Below the pieces are notes generated by a model. The model worked only from the letters and a program-made list of their open reading frames with translations. It was not told the origin of the DNA and did not search any database. Shown piece after piece: positions 25,208-34,110 of a stretch of DNA of 56,954 nt. Both the position numbers and the translations under genes were made by a program. Numbering within the stretch: position 1 is the stretch's first letter; each line of letters opens with the position of its first letter. Source of the DNA: an uncultured Eubacteriales bacterium (GTDB lineage Bacteria; Bacillota; Clostridia; Oscillospirales; Acutalibacteraceae); NCBI GenBank assembly GCA_948968885.1, contig CAREUR010000005.1, forward strand, positions 1-56,954, in the 5' to 3' direction.

Positions 25208-25606
25208 ATGCAGATAACTGATACAATTGCAGATTTGTTGACTAGGATTCGAAATGCTAGCGCTAGCAGACATGATTCTGTTGAGATTCCTGCTTCTAAC
25301 ATGAAAAAGGCTATTGTACAAATTTTGATGGACGAAGGGTATATTAGAAATTATTCTGTTATGGACGACGGGAAACAGGGCGTTATTAATGTTATTTTGA
25401 AGTATGACGAGAATAAAAAGTCTGTTATTACGGGCTTGAAACGAGTTTCTAAACCTGGGTTACGGATTTATAGTAATGTTGAGGATATGCCCAAAGTTAT
25501 GAAAGGCTTGGGGATTGCTATTATATCTACTTCTAAGGGTATTATGACGGACCGCCGGGCTCGGCAAGAGAATGTTGGCGGCGAAGTACTTGCGTTTATT
25601 TGGTGA
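25208..25606 (+). CDS. rpsH: 30S ribosomal protein S8
   Basis: A 132-residue S8: DTIADLLTRIRNASASRHDSVEIPASNMKKAI and the C-terminal GIAIISTSKGIMTDRRARQENVGGEVLAFIW. It binds helix 21 of 16S rRNA and in some species represses the spc operon. ATG at 25208 follows AAGGAGGA. Confidence 0.98.
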   Translation: MQITDTIADLLTRIRNASASRHDSVEIPASNMKKAIVQILMDEGYIRNYSVMDDGKQGVINVILKYDENKKSVITGLKRVSKPGLRIYSNVEDMPKVMKGLGIAIISTSKGIMTDRRARQENVGGEVLAFIW

Positions 25607-25636
25607 TTTTGAATTGGTAAATAAGGAGGGTAGAGC

Positions 25637-26185
25637 ATGTCTCGAATTGGAAGAAAACCTATAAATATTCCCGCTGGTGTTGAGGTTAAGCTTGACAACG
25701 GTGTAATAACTGTTAAGGGGCCTAAGGGCACTTTGACTAGAGAAGTTCAGCCTAACATGACGGTTAATATTGAGGATGGCGTTATTACTGTTACTCGGCC
25801 TAATGATGAGAAGGAGAATCGCGCGCTTCATGGGTTGACGAGGACTCTTATTGCTAACATGGTTGAGGGAGTTACGGATGGCTTTAAGAAAGAGCTTGAG
25901 GTTAATGGCGTTGGATACCGTGTTCAGAAACAGGGGAAGAATCTTGTTATGAACTTGGGGTATTCTCACCAGGTTACTGTTTCGGAGACGGATGAGATTA
26001 AGATTGAGGTACCGGCTCCGAATAAAATTATTATTTTGGGGATTGATAAGCAGAAAGTTGGCCAATTTGCCGCTGAGGTGCGCAGTAAACGTCCGCCAGA
26101 GCCTTATAAGGGCAAGGGCATTAAGTATGTTGACGAGCATATTCGCCGCAAGGAAGGCAAGGCCGGTAAGGGCGCTAAGAAATAG
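25637..26185 (+). CDS. rplF: 50S ribosomal protein L6
   Basis: A 182-residue L6: MSRIGRKPINIPAGVEVKLDNGVITVKGPKGTL, ALHGLTRTLIANMVEGVTDGF, VEVNGVGYRVQKQG-type core and the C-terminal RPPEPYKGKGIKYVDEHIRRKEGKAGK. ATG follows AAGGAGGG. Confidence 0.98.
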   Translation: MSRIGRKPINIPAGVEVKLDNGVITVKGPKGTLTREVQPNMTVNIEDGVITVTRPNDEKENRALHGLTRTLIANMVEGVTDGFKKELEVNGVGYRVQKQGKNLVMNLGYSHQVTVSETDEIKIEVPAPNKIIILGIDKQKVGQFAAEVRSKRPPEPYKGKGIKYVDEHIRRKEGKAGKGAKK

Positions 26186-26204
26186 TTAGAGAGGTGGTTA
26201 AGTT

Positions 26205-26564
26205 ATGGTTAATGTGAGTGGACGAAATGACGCACGGCTTAAACGCCACAAGAGAGTGCGCTCGAAGATATCTGGTACTTCGGAGTGCCCGCGTTTAAAT
26301 GTTTTTCGGTCTGCAAGTAATATTTATGCTCAATTGATTGACGATGTTGCTGGGGTAACTTTGGCTTCGGCTTCTAGCGTGGACAAGGAAATTGAGGGTT
26401 ATGGCGGCAACAAGGAAGCTGCTAAGAAAGTTGGTCAATTGATTGCGCGGCGTGCCGCTGAAAAGGGGATATCTACGGTTGTGTTTGACCGCGGTGGATA
26501 TATATTTCATGGGCGCGTTAAGGAATTGGCTGAGGGCGCTCGCGAGGGTGGCTTAAAATTCTAA
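26205..26564 (+). CDS. rplR: 50S ribosomal protein L18
   Basis: A 119-residue L18: RHKRVRSKISGTSECPRLNVFRSASNIYAQLIDDV and VVFDRGGYIFHGRVKELAEGAREGGLKF. It binds 5S rRNA with L5. ATG follows GAGAGGTGG. Confidence 0.98.
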   Translation: MVNVSGRNDARLKRHKRVRSKISGTSECPRLNVFRSASNIYAQLIDDVAGVTLASASSVDKEIEGYGGNKEAAKKVGQLIARRAAEKGISTVVFDRGGYIFHGRVKELAEGAREGGLKF

Positions 26565-26583
26565 TGTATAAGGAGGGTTACTT

Positions 26584-27081
26584 TTGGCTAGGATTGATGG
26601 TAGCACTATGGATTTGAAAGAACGAGTAGTGGCTATAAACCGAGTTTCTAAGACGGTTAAGGGCGGTCGAATATTTAAATTTGCTGCTTTGGTTGTTGTT
26701 GGAGACGGTGCTGGAGTCGTTGGCTTTGGGATCGGAAAGTCTGGAGAAGTTCCGGATGCTGTTCGCAAGGGGATTGACGACGCTAAGAAGAATTTGGTTA
26801 AGATCTCTTTGAAGGGGAGTACTATTCCACATGAGATTATTGGTAAATTTGGTGCTGGTCGAGTTTTGATGAAGCCTGCTGCACCCGGAACGGGAGTTAT
26901 TGCTGGAGGACCGGTTCGTGCGGTTGTTGAAGCTGCGGGGATCCGCGATATTCGGACTAAGGCTTTGCGTTCAAATAACCCTTGCAACGTTGTTAGGGCT
27001 ACTATGGACGGGCTGACTAGCTTACGGACCGCTGATGAAGTGGCGAAGTTACGCGGCAAAACTGCTAAGGAAATTTTATAA
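26584..27081 (+). CDS. rpsE: 30S ribosomal protein S5
   Basis: A 165-residue S5: DLKERVVAINRVSKTVKGGRIFKFAALVVVGDG (RNA-binding domain) and GRVLMKPAAPGTGVIAGGPVRAVVEAAGIRDI (fidelity region). The start is TTG at 26584 after AAGGAGGG, a rare start codon for such a highly expressed gene. Confidence 0.97.
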   Translation: MARIDGSTMDLKERVVAINRVSKTVKGGRIFKFAALVVVGDGAGVVGFGIGKSGEVPDAVRKGIDDAKKNLVKISLKGSTIPHEIIGKFGAGRVLMKPAAPGTGVIAGGPVRAVVEAAGIRDIRTKALRSNNPCNVVRATMDGLTSLRTADEVAKLRGKTAKEIL

Positions 27082-27096
27082 TAGGGGGAGCGCAAG

Positions 27097-27276
27097 ATGG
27101 AACAGGTAAAGGTTCGGCTTTCGAAAAGCCTTATAGGTAGCAAAAAAGACCAGATTGCAACTGCCCATTCGCTTGGTCTTAAGAAAATTGGCGATGAGAA
27201 TGTTCAGCCGGACAACGAACAGACCAAGGGTAAGGTCGCAAAAATTAGTCACCTTATTGAGGTTTTTAAAGCTTAG
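27097..27276 (+). CDS. rpmD: 50S ribosomal protein L30
   Basis: A 59-residue L30: QVKVRLSKSLIGSKKDQIATAHSLGLKKIGDENVQPDNEQTKGKVAKISHLIEV. The small two-helix, three-strand fold is recognisable from KxLIG and LGLKKIG. ATG at 27097 follows AGGGGGAG and lies 15 bp after rpsE. In the usual place between S5 and L15. Confidence 0.96.
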   Translation: MEQVKVRLSKSLIGSKKDQIATAHSLGLKKIGDENVQPDNEQTKGKVAKISHLIEVFKA

Positions 27277-27321
27277 TGCTATTATATATTTAAAGCAGGA
27301 TATAAAGGGGGTGGTGGAGCA

Positions 27322-27762
27322 ATGAAATTACATGAACTTTCGCCGGCAGAGGGGGCTTGTAGGGACTCTAAACGTATTGGTAGAGGCCATGGGTCGGGCC
27401 ACGGCAAGACTGCTGGAAAAGGCCATAAAGGTCAAAAGGCAAGGTCTGGCGGGGGTATCCGCCCGGGATTTGAAGGAGGTCAGATGCCACTTCAAAGACG
27501 TGTTCCAAAGCGTGGGTTTAATAACATTTTTGCAAAGAACATCGTTGCGATAAATGTTGGATCTTTGAATAATTTTGAGGATGGTTCTATTGTTGATGCT
27601 GCTGCGTTGATTAGTGAGGGGATCATTAAGAATGCATATGATGGGATCAAGGTTTTATCGAACGGGAAGTTAACAAAAAAATTAAATGTTAAAGCCAGTG
27701 CTTTCTCTGAAACTGCTAAGCAGAAGATTGAGGAGGTTGGCGGAAAGGCTGAGGTGATCTGA
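27322..27762 (+). CDS. rplO: 50S ribosomal protein L15
   Basis: A 146-residue L15: MKLHELSPAEGACRDSKRIGRGHGSGHGKTAGKGHKGQKAR, then GFEGGQMPLQRRVPKRGFNN. The glycine- and basic-rich N-terminus threads the 23S rRNA. ATG follows AAGGGGGTGG. Confidence 0.98.
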   Translation: MKLHELSPAEGACRDSKRIGRGHGSGHGKTAGKGHKGQKARSGGGIRPGFEGGQMPLQRRVPKRGFNNIFAKNIVAINVGSLNNFEDGSIVDAAALISEGIIKNAYDGIKVLSNGKLTKKLNVKASAFSETAKQKIEEVGGKAEVI

Positions 27763-27763
27763 G

Positions 27764-29098
27764 TTGTTTAAAACAATGCTTAATGCCTGGAAAAATCAAG
27801 ACTTAAAAAAGAAAATGTTGTTTACTTTATTTGTTATAATTTTGTTTAGGTTTGGTTCTATTATTCCTGTACCTTTTATGAATATCGGTGCTTTGCAGAG
27901 CTTGATGGGTAACTTAGAAGATGGCTCTTTGTTTACGTATTTTAACACTATTTCTGGTGATGCGTTTTCTCGAGCTACTTTGTTTGCTATGTCTATTACG
28001 CCTTACATTAACTCTTCTATTATAATGCAGCTGATGACGGTGGCTATTCCGGCGCTTGAACGGTTGACAAAAGAGGGCGAAGAAGGCCAAAAAAAGATGA
28101 ATGCAATAACTAGGTATTTGACGGTGATTTTGGGCTTGTTACAGGGAACAATGTTTTACTTTTGGCTGAAGAATAACGTGGCACCTAGCGGAGAGCGCAT
28201 CATTATGTATAACGATGGCTGGGAAGGGATTTTTGCGGCTAGTGTTATAATAATGACGTTTACTGCTGGAACGGCACTTATTATGTGGTTGGGTGAGCAG
28301 ATAAATCAAAAAGGCGTGGGGAACGGAATCTCCATATTATTGTTTGCTGGAATCGTTTCCAGGATGCCAGCATTGGTAGCAACTTTGTGGCAGTATATTG
28401 ACATGGCTATTAAACTTCCGGCCATTGCTTGGATATATTATGTTTATGTGCCGGTTTTTGTGATTGTATTTTTGGCTGTTATGTGGTTTATCGTGTTTAT
28501 GAACGACGCTGAGCGGCGGATCCCGATACAATACGCAAAACGAGTGGTTGGCAGAAAGTTATATGGCGGCCAGAGCACTCATATTCCGGTTAAGGTGAGC
28601 GGATCTGGCGTTATGCCTATAATCTTTGCTAGCTCTATACTGTCTTTGCCTAGCACTTTTAAGATAATTTTGGGAGCTAATACGCCTGAGTGGCTGAACT
28701 CGGTTAACAGCTGCCTTTCGCCGGCAGATTGGCCTTATCCTACCATATACTTTGTGCTGATTATTGCTTTTGCGTATTTTTATTTGTCTATACAGTACAA
28801 TCCGGTGGAGATGGCAAACAATTTGCGGCAGAGTAATGCGACTATTCCGGGGCTTAGGCCGGGCAAACCTACGGCTGAGTTTATTCAGAAGGTGCTCTCG
28901 AAGATCACTTTGCTTGGTTCGATATTTTTAGGACTCATTGCTGTTTTACCGTTCATTTTTAGTGACCTCACTGGAATGCACAATACGACATTTCTTGGAG
29001 GAACTTCTATTATAATATTGGTAGGAGTTACTTTGGAGACGGTTAAGCAGATGGAGTCTCAGATGATGATGAGGCACTACAAGGGCTTTTTGGATTAG
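27764..29098 (+). CDS. secY: Preprotein translocase subunit SecY
   Basis: A 444-residue, ten-helix membrane channel subunit. Signature segments are FRFGSIIPVPFMN, TPYINSSIIMQLM, the loop with GQKKMNAITRYLTVILG, ERRIPIQYAKR and GLRPGKPTAEFIQKVL. It forms the Sec pore with SecE and SecG for export and membrane insertion. Start TTG at 27764, two bases after the rplO stop, with AGGTGA in the rplO end. Confidence 0.98.
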   Translation: MFKTMLNAWKNQDLKKKMLFTLFVIILFRFGSIIPVPFMNIGALQSLMGNLEDGSLFTYFNTISGDAFSRATLFAMSITPYINSSIIMQLMTVAIPALERLTKEGEEGQKKMNAITRYLTVILGLLQGTMFYFWLKNNVAPSGERIIMYNDGWEGIFAASVIIMTFTAGTALIMWLGEQINQKGVGNGISILLFAGIVSRMPALVATLWQYIDMAIKLPAIAWIYYVYVPVFVIVFLAVMWFIVFMNDAERRIPIQYAKRVVGRKLYGGQSTHIPVKVSGSGVMPIIFASSILSLPSTFKIILGANTPEWLNSVNSCLSPADWPYPTIYFVLIIAFAYFYLSIQYNPVEMANNLRQSNATIPGLRPGKPTAEFIQKVLSKITLLGSIFLGLIAVLPFIFSDLTGMHNTTFLGGTSIIILVGVTLETVKQMESQMMMRHYKGFLD

Positions 29099-29120
29099 TT
29101 GATATTGAACGCGGCCAAAC

Positions 29121-29149
29121 TTGAATGCGACTTGGATTTATGGTATAAT
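29121..29149 (+). promoter_or_regulatory. Internal promoter upstream of adk
   Basis: TTGAAT (29121-29126) and TATAAT (29144-29149) with 17-bp spacing in the 137-bp secY-adk gap. This suggests that adk, map, infA and the alpha-operon genes can be transcribed separately from the S10-spc genes. Confidence 0.75.
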
Positions 29150-29235
29150 AAGTATTGACCGCTAGGGGATAGGTTTATGATTGGGTACGGACTTTAAATA
29201 AGATTTGTTGATTGTTAAAGAAGGAGGCTTGGGTT

Positions 29236-29871
29236 GTGAATATTATACTTTTTGGGGCGCCGGGCTCTGGCAAGGGGACCCAAGCTGAGGCTATATCTGA
29301 CAGAAAGCTTATTCCTGCTATATCTACGGGGAACATTATACGAGACGCGCTGAAGAGCGGATCTGAGGTTGGGTTGCAACTTAAAGGTTACATGGCAAGC
29401 GGCGGATTGGTTCCGGATGAATTTGTTATAGAGATCATTAAGGGGCGTATTGCTGAGGATGATTGCAAGAATGGGTTTATTTTGGACGGCTTTCCGCGGA
29501 CTATACCTCAGGCCGAGGCTCTTGACAGAATGGGAGTAAGGATAGATAAGGTCATTGAGATAGATGTGAGCGATGCTATTATTATTGACAGGATGTCGGG
29601 ACGCCGTGTTTGTGAGACATGCGGATCTAGCTATCATTTGGAAAACAAGAGGCCGCATGAGGACGGCATTTGCGATAAATGCCACGGCACCCTTGTTCAG
29701 CGCGAGGATGACCACCCCGATACCGTGAGGAATCGGTTGAGGATTTATCATGAACAGACGAAACCTCTGGAGGAATATTACCGCCAGCAGGGGAAACTCA
29801 CGGTGATAAATGGGGACGGCAAGTCTATTGATGAGACTATAGGGCTAGTTTTATCTGCTTTGGAGGCTTAA
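29236..29871 (+). CDS. adk: Adenylate kinase
   Basis: A 211-residue AMP kinase (ATP + AMP to 2 ADP). P-loop GAPGSGKGTQ, AMP-site STGNIIRDAL and LDGFPRT, and a long LID carrying zinc ligands CETC and CDKC. The start is GTG at 29236 after AGAAGGAGG; the TTG at 29212 overlaps that site. secY-adk-map-infA is a standard Firmicute order. Confidence 0.97.
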   Translation: MNIILFGAPGSGKGTQAEAISDRKLIPAISTGNIIRDALKSGSEVGLQLKGYMASGGLVPDEFVIEIIKGRIAEDDCKNGFILDGFPRTIPQAEALDRMGVRIDKVIEIDVSDAIIIDRMSGRRVCETCGSSYHLENKRPHEDGICDKCHGTLVQREDDHPDTVRNRLRIYHEQTKPLEEYYRQQGKLTVINGDGKSIDETIGLVLSALEA

Positions 29872-29872
29872 G

Positions 29873-30643
29873 TTGTTGATGGTAGTTTTGAAGACAGACC
29901 GCGAAATTGCAAAAATGAAAGATGCGGGAAGGATAGCTTCTATGGCGTTAAAGCTTGCTGGAGATGCAGTGGAGCCGGGGATCTCTACTTTGGAGATTGA
30001 CGGTATTGTTAGAAAGTATATTGAAAGCGAAGGGGCTTTGCCATCGTTTTTGAATTATGGTGGGTTCCCGGCTAGTGCTTGCATTTCTGTAAATAATGTG
30101 GTCATCCACGGCATACCGAGCGAGACGTGCATTATAAAGAATGGCGATATTGTTAGTGTGGATGTTGGAGCTTTTTTTGAGGGATTTCATGGGGACAATG
30201 CCGCGACGTTTGCATGCGGGGATATTAGCCAGGAGGCAAGGGCTCTGATTGATGCTACTAGAGAGAGTTTGTATGAGGGAATTAATGCGGCTTTGGCTGG
30301 TGGACGGATTGGAGACATTGCAAGCGCGGTGCAACGGTATGTTGAGGCACGCAGTTACTCGGTGGTACGAGATTTTGTCGGGCACGGAGTAGGTGCGAAG
30401 CTACATGAGGACCCTAGTGTACCTAATTATGGTATGGCGGGCAGAGGTGTGCGACTATTACCCGGAATGACTATTGCTATTGAGCCGATGGTTAATATGG
30501 GTACGCACGAAGTAAAGGTTTTGGACGATGAGTGGACAACTGTTACGGCAGATGGTAAACTTTCGGCACATTTTGAACATACGATCGCGATAACTTCAGA
30601 TGGGCCTATTATATTGACGCAGTGTGATGGTGCGATTGATTAA
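29873..30643 (+). CDS. map: Methionine aminopeptidase type I
   Basis: A 256-residue metalloprotease that removes N-terminal Met. Dinuclear-site ligands are visible in VSVDVGAFFEGFHGDNAATF (two Asp), VGHGVGAKLHEDPSVPNYG (His), IAIEPMVNMG (Glu) and FEHTIAIT (Glu). Start candidates are TTG 29873, TTG 29876 and ATG 29879; GGAGG at 29862-29866 favours one of the TTGs. Confidence 0.95.
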   Translation: MLMVVLKTDREIAKMKDAGRIASMALKLAGDAVEPGISTLEIDGIVRKYIESEGALPSFLNYGGFPASACISVNNVVIHGIPSETCIIKNGDIVSVDVGAFFEGFHGDNAATFACGDISQEARALIDATRESLYEGINAALAGGRIGDIASAVQRYVEARSYSVVRDFVGHGVGAKLHEDPSVPNYGMAGRGVRLLPGMTIAIEPMVNMGTHEVKVLDDEWTTVTADGKLSAHFEHTIAITSDGPIILTQCDGAID

Positions 30644-30653
30644 AGGAGAATTT

Positions 30654-30896
30654 ATGGAGATTGTTTGTGGTTGTGTTGTGAAAGCTGGTGCCGGGCGCGA
30701 CAAAGGCGGATATTTTGTGGTTTTGGAGTTTGATGGCGAATATGCTATGATCTGCGACGGAAGGCGGAGAAACTTGGAAAAACCTAAGAGGAAGAAATAT
30801 AAGCATTTGTCGGCTACTAACACGGTTCTGGAAAGTTGTGAGATGAGGACTAATCGGGAGATACGAAAGGCTTTGAGCAGGTTTAATGATGCTTGA
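30654..30896 (+). CDS. KOW-domain RNA-binding protein (L14e-like)
   Basis: An 80-residue protein with an SH3-like KOW domain, CGCVVKAGAGRDKGGYFVVLEFDGEYAMICDGRRRNLEKPKRKKYKHL, found between map and infA in many Firmicutes and annotated as ribosomal protein L14E/L6E/L27E-like. Probably RNA-binding; the role is unknown. ATG at 30654 follows AAAGGAG. Confidence 0.88.
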   Translation: MEIVCGCVVKAGAGRDKGGYFVVLEFDGEYAMICDGRRRNLEKPKRKKYKHLSATNTVLESCEMRTNREIRKALSRFNDA

Positions 30897-30951
30897 CTGC
30901 TTATGAGCTTGAAAATTTCACCGTGGTGTGGACTTTGGGAGGTATATTGAT

Positions 30952-31170
30952 TTGTCGAAACAGGATGTAATTGAGATTGAGGGCACTGTTGTGGAAGCTT
31001 TACCGAATGCACAGTTTAGGGTGGAGCTGCCTAATGGAAAGATTATTTTGGCACATATATCGGGCAAGTTGCGGATGAACTTTATTAAGATTTTGCCGGG
31101 AGATAAGGTTACTGTTGAGATGTCTCCTTATGATTTGACTAAGGGGCGCATTACTTGGCGAGCTAAGTGA
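30952..31170 (+). CDS. infA: Translation initiation factor IF-1
   Basis: A 72-residue OB-fold factor: KQDVIEIEGTVVEALPNAQFRVELPNGKIILAHISGKLRMNFIKILPGDKVTVEMSPYDLTKGRITWR. It occupies the 30S A site during initiation. The start is TTG at 30952 after GGGAGGT. The 3' end of this gene (about 31141 onward) is the first unit of a tandem repeat that continues into the spacer. Confidence 0.97.
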   Translation: MSKQDVIEIEGTVVEALPNAQFRVELPNGKIILAHISGKLRMNFIKILPGDKVTVEMSPYDLTKGRITWRAK

Positions 31171-31345
31171 TATTTGTTTCTGTTTAGTTAAAAGGGCCGC
31201 GTTACTTGGTTGGCGAAATAGTGAATTTATTGAGATTTGTTTAAAGGGCCGCGCTACTTGGAGAGCTAAGTGATACTTGGTGTTGTTTGTTTAAAGGGCT
31301 GCGGTACTTGGCGGGCGAAATAGTGATATTTGGTGCTATTTGTTT
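31141..31345 (+). repeat. Four tandem ~51-bp units derived from the infA 3' end
   Basis: Unit 1 is the last ~30 bp of infA plus its 3' flank. Units 2, 3 and 4 follow; their core TACTTGG occurs at 31152, 31203, 31255 and 31305, giving periods of 51, 52 and 50 bp. Each unit has AAAGGGC-CGC, the TACTTGG core, a 10-12 bp variable part, then a stop region. Units 1 and 3 share GAGCTAAGTGATA, units 2 and 4 share GGCGAAATAGTGA, so a ~102-bp dimer seems to have been duplicated after an earlier monomer duplication. Units 2-4 are not open. Confidence 0.88.
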
Positions 31346-31387
31346 ATCGGATTTAACTGGTTTTTAAGTTTTAAGGAGGGCAAATAA

Positions 31388-31501
31388 ATGAAAGTTAAAC
31401 CTTCTGTTAAGAGAATGTGCGAAAAATGTAAGATTATTAAGCGCAAGGGGAAGGTCATGGTAATTTGTGAGAATCCAAAACATAAGCAACGGCAGGGCTA
31501 G
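31388..31501 (+). CDS. rpmJ: 50S ribosomal protein L36
   Basis: A 37-residue zinc-form L36: KVKPSVKRMCEKCKIIKRKG, then CENPKHKQRQG. The ligands are Cys11, Cys14, Cys27 and His32. ATG at 31388 follows AAGGAGGG. Confidence 0.97.
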   Translation: MKVKPSVKRMCEKCKIIKRKGKVMVICENPKHKQRQG

Positions 31502-31536
31502 TTGCAGATTTTAAATATGGAGGTGTTATTGTAATT

Positions 31537-31905
31537 ATGGCGCGTATAGCGGGAATAGATTTGCCTAGAGATAAACGTGTTGAGATTGGTCTTTCTTATA
31601 TTTTTGGAATTGGCAGAAAGACTGCTAGCGAGATTATAAAGGTTACGGGGGTTAATCCGGACACTAGAGTTAGAGATTTGACTGAGGAAGAAGTTTCTAA
31701 GTTGAGGGAATATATCGATGGCCATTGCCGAGTGGAAGGCGATTTGCGTCGGGATATTGCTTTTGATATTAAACGGTTGATTGAGATTGGGTCTTACCGA
31801 GGAGTGAGACATCGTAAGGGGTTACCTGTGCGTGGGCAACGCTCTAAGACTAACGCTCGGACGCGAAAAGGGCCAAGAAAAACTATGGCTAATAAGAAAA
31901 AGTAA
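31537..31905 (+). CDS. rpsM: 30S ribosomal protein S13
   Basis: A 122-residue S13: MARIAGIDLPRDKRVEIGLSYIFGIGR, GSYRGVRHRKGLPVRGQRSKTNARTRKGP. It forms head-to-body bridges. ATG at 31537, ribosome site GGAGGTG. Confidence 0.98.
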   Translation: MARIAGIDLPRDKRVEIGLSYIFGIGRKTASEIIKVTGVNPDTRVRDLTEEEVSKLREYIDGHCRVEGDLRRDIAFDIKRLIEIGSYRGVRHRKGLPVRGQRSKTNARTRKGPRKTMANKKK

Positions 31906-31920
31906 GGAGGGATTTGACTG

Positions 31921-32340
31921 ATGGCAGCGCAGAAATCGACTAAGAAGGGTGCGACTAAGGGTGCGACGGTGCGCAGAAGACGCGAGAGAAAGAATATCGA
32001 ACGCGGAGCTGCACATATACAGTCGACTTTTAATAATACTATTGTGACTATAACTGACGTGCAGGGGAATGCGGTTTCGTGGGCTAGTTCTGGGGAACTT
32101 GGCTTTAGGGGCTCGAGGAAGTCCACACCATTTGCGGCACAGACGGCGGCAGAGACTGCTGCTAAGGTTGCTATGGAGCACGGCATGAAGACGGTTGAGG
32201 TATATGTTAAGGGACCTGGAGCTGGCAGAGAAGCGGCTATTCGGGCTTTGCAGGGTGCTGGTTTGACGGTTAGCATGATAAAGGATGTTACGCCGATTCC
32301 GCACAATGGATGCCGTCCGCCGAAGAGAAGACGCGTTTAA
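31921..32340 (+). CDS. rpsK: 30S ribosomal protein S11
   Basis: A 139-residue S11 with a lysine-rich N-terminus, GAAHIQSTFNNTIVTITD, SSGELGFRGSRKSTPFAAQ and the C-terminal DVTPIPHNGCRPPKRRRV. It forms part of the mRNA exit platform. ATG follows AAGGAGGG. Confidence 0.98.
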   Translation: MAAQKSTKKGATKGATVRRRRERKNIERGAAHIQSTFNNTIVTITDVQGNAVSWASSGELGFRGSRKSTPFAAQTAAETAAKVAMEHGMKTVEVYVKGPGAGREAAIRALQGAGLTVSMIKDVTPIPHNGCRPPKRRRV

Positions 32341-32373
32341 TTTTAAAATAAAAATAGGAGGTATAGCCGAAAT

Positions 32374-33000
32374 ATGGCAAGATATACAGGTGCAGTATGT
32401 AGACTTTGTCGCCGAGAAGGGCAGAAGCTCTTTTTGAAGGGCGAAAGATGTTATACGGACAAATGTTCGGTGGGCCGCCGGTCGTATGCTCCGGGCGAAC
32501 ACGGACAGGGCCGTAAGAAGTTGTCGGAATATGGGCTTCAGCTTAGAGCTAAGCAGACAACGCGGCGTTTTTATGGGATTTTGGAAAGCCAGTTTAGGCA
32601 TTATTATGAATTGGCGGAGAAACGAGAGGGCAAGACGGGTGAGCAGCTATTATCTATAATTGAGACTCGGCTTGATAATGTTGTTTATCGGCTTGGATTT
32701 GCTACTTCTCGGCCGGAGGCTCGGCAGTTGGTGGTGCATAATCATTTTTCTGTTAATGGCAGAAAGGTGAATATTCCGTCTTACTTGGTTAAGCCTGGCG
32801 ATGTTATTTCTGTTAACGAAAAAAGCCGCAATAGCGAGAAGATTAAGCAGGTTATTGCTGTGAATGGTTCTAGGCCTGTACCTAAGTGGCTTGAAGTTAA
32901 TCGAGAGACCTTGGAGGGCAAAATTTTGGAGATGCCTAAACGTGAGGACATCGATTTGGCGGTTGAAGAGACTCTCATAGTTGAGTTGTACTCTAAATAA
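32374..33000 (+). CDS. rpsD: 30S ribosomal protein S4
   Basis: A 208-residue S4: CRLCRREGQKLFLKGERCYTDKC near the N-terminus (four-cysteine zinc form), PGEHGQGRKKLSEYG, and the S4 RNA-binding domain LDNVVYRLGFATSRPEARQLVVHNHF. S4 is encoded here in the alpha operon, unlike Bacillus subtilis where it is elsewhere. Confidence 0.98.
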   Translation: MARYTGAVCRLCRREGQKLFLKGERCYTDKCSVGRRSYAPGEHGQGRKKLSEYGLQLRAKQTTRRFYGILESQFRHYYELAEKREGKTGEQLLSIIETRLDNVVYRLGFATSRPEARQLVVHNHFSVNGRKVNIPSYLVKPGDVISVNEKSRNSEKIKQVIAVNGSRPVPKWLEVNRETLEGKILEMPKREDIDLAVEETLIVELYSK

Positions 33001-33094
33001 TGCGATTTTGATATATTTAATGATTATAGAGTTACAATAGATGGCAGGTTTGCGAGGCTTTTGGGACTTGCTTATAATTCAAGGAGGGTCATAA

Positions 33095-34048
33095 TTGATT
33101 GAAATAGAGAAACCGAGAATAGAGGTAGCAGAGATATCTGAAGACAAGCGGTATGGGAAGTTTGTTGTGGAGCCACTTGAGCGAGGATTTGGCAATACTT
33201 TGGGGAACAGCTTGAGGCGCGTACTTTTATCTTCTTTGCCGGGAGTTGCGGCTACTAGCGTTAAGATTGACGGTGTGGTGCATGAGTTCTCTACTGTGCC
33301 GGGCGTTAAGGAAGACGTAACGGAGCTTGTACTTAATTTAAAGTGCTTGATTGCGAATTTGCATTGCGAGGTGCCTAAGACGGTTGTTATTGATGCTACG
33401 GGGCCTTGCATGGTGACTGCTGCGGACATTAAGTATGACAGCGAGGTTGAGATAATAAACCCGGATCTGCATATTGCGACTTTGAACAGCAGTGCTAAGC
33501 TTTATATGGAGATAACTTTGGATCGCGGAAGGGGATATGTTTCTGCGGAGCGCAACAAACAGCGCATGGCTACGAATGTTTTGGGAGTTATACCTATTGA
33601 TTCGATATATACGCCGGTTTTGAAGGTTAATTATGCGGTTGAGAACACGCGCGTTGGGCAGATTACGGATTATGACAAATTGTCTTTAGAGATTTGGACT
33701 AATGGCGTTATTAATGCGCAGGAGGCGGCTTCTTTGTCGGCTAGGGTGCTTATGGAACATTTGAATTTGTTTGCGGATTTATCTGACCAAACGCAGAATG
33801 TCGGCATTTTGGTTGAGAAGGGCGATCATAGCAAGGAGCGCATTTTGGAAATGTCTTTGGATGAACTGGATTTATCGGTTCGGTCGTTTAACTGCTTGAA
33901 GCGCGCTGGAGTGCTTACTGTTGAGGATCTTGTTAAGCTGACTGAGGAAGATTTGATGAAAGTTCGGAACTTGGGTCGGAAGTCTTTGGAGGAAGTTATT
34001 CACAAGATTGAATCTTTGGGCTTTAATTTGAGGGAGTCAGACGAGTAG
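33095..34048 (+). CDS. rpoA: RNA polymerase subunit alpha
   Basis: A 317-residue alpha subunit: VEPLERGFGNTLGNSLRRVLLSSLPG in the dimerisation domain and the C-terminal domain SVRSFNCLKRAGVLTVEDLVKLTEEDLMKVRNLGRKSLEEV that contacts UP elements and activators. Start TTG at 33095 after AAGGAGGG. Confidence 0.98.
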   Translation: MIEIEKPRIEVAEISEDKRYGKFVVEPLERGFGNTLGNSLRRVLLSSLPGVAATSVKIDGVVHEFSTVPGVKEDVTELVLNLKCLIANLHCEVPKTVVIDATGPCMVTAADIKYDSEVEIINPDLHIATLNSSAKLYMEITLDRGRGYVSAERNKQRMATNVLGVIPIDSIYTPVLKVNYAVENTRVGQITDYDKLSLEIWTNGVINAQEAASLSARVLMEHLNLFADLSDQTQNVGILVEKGDHSKERILEMSLDELDLSVRSFNCLKRAGVLTVEDLVKLTEEDLMKVRNLGRKSLEEVIHKIESLGFNLRESDE

Positions 34049-34110
34049 AGATTTTTGTACGTTTTTTTAGATTGGCAAAAAATAAGTTTTGAGTAAAGGA
34101 GTGAGCTTTG

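Noticed and set aside
31141..31345. CRISPR-like array after infA
   Set aside because: The ~51-bp units are contiguous and diverged, with no unique spacers between identical repeats, and unit 1 is part of infA.
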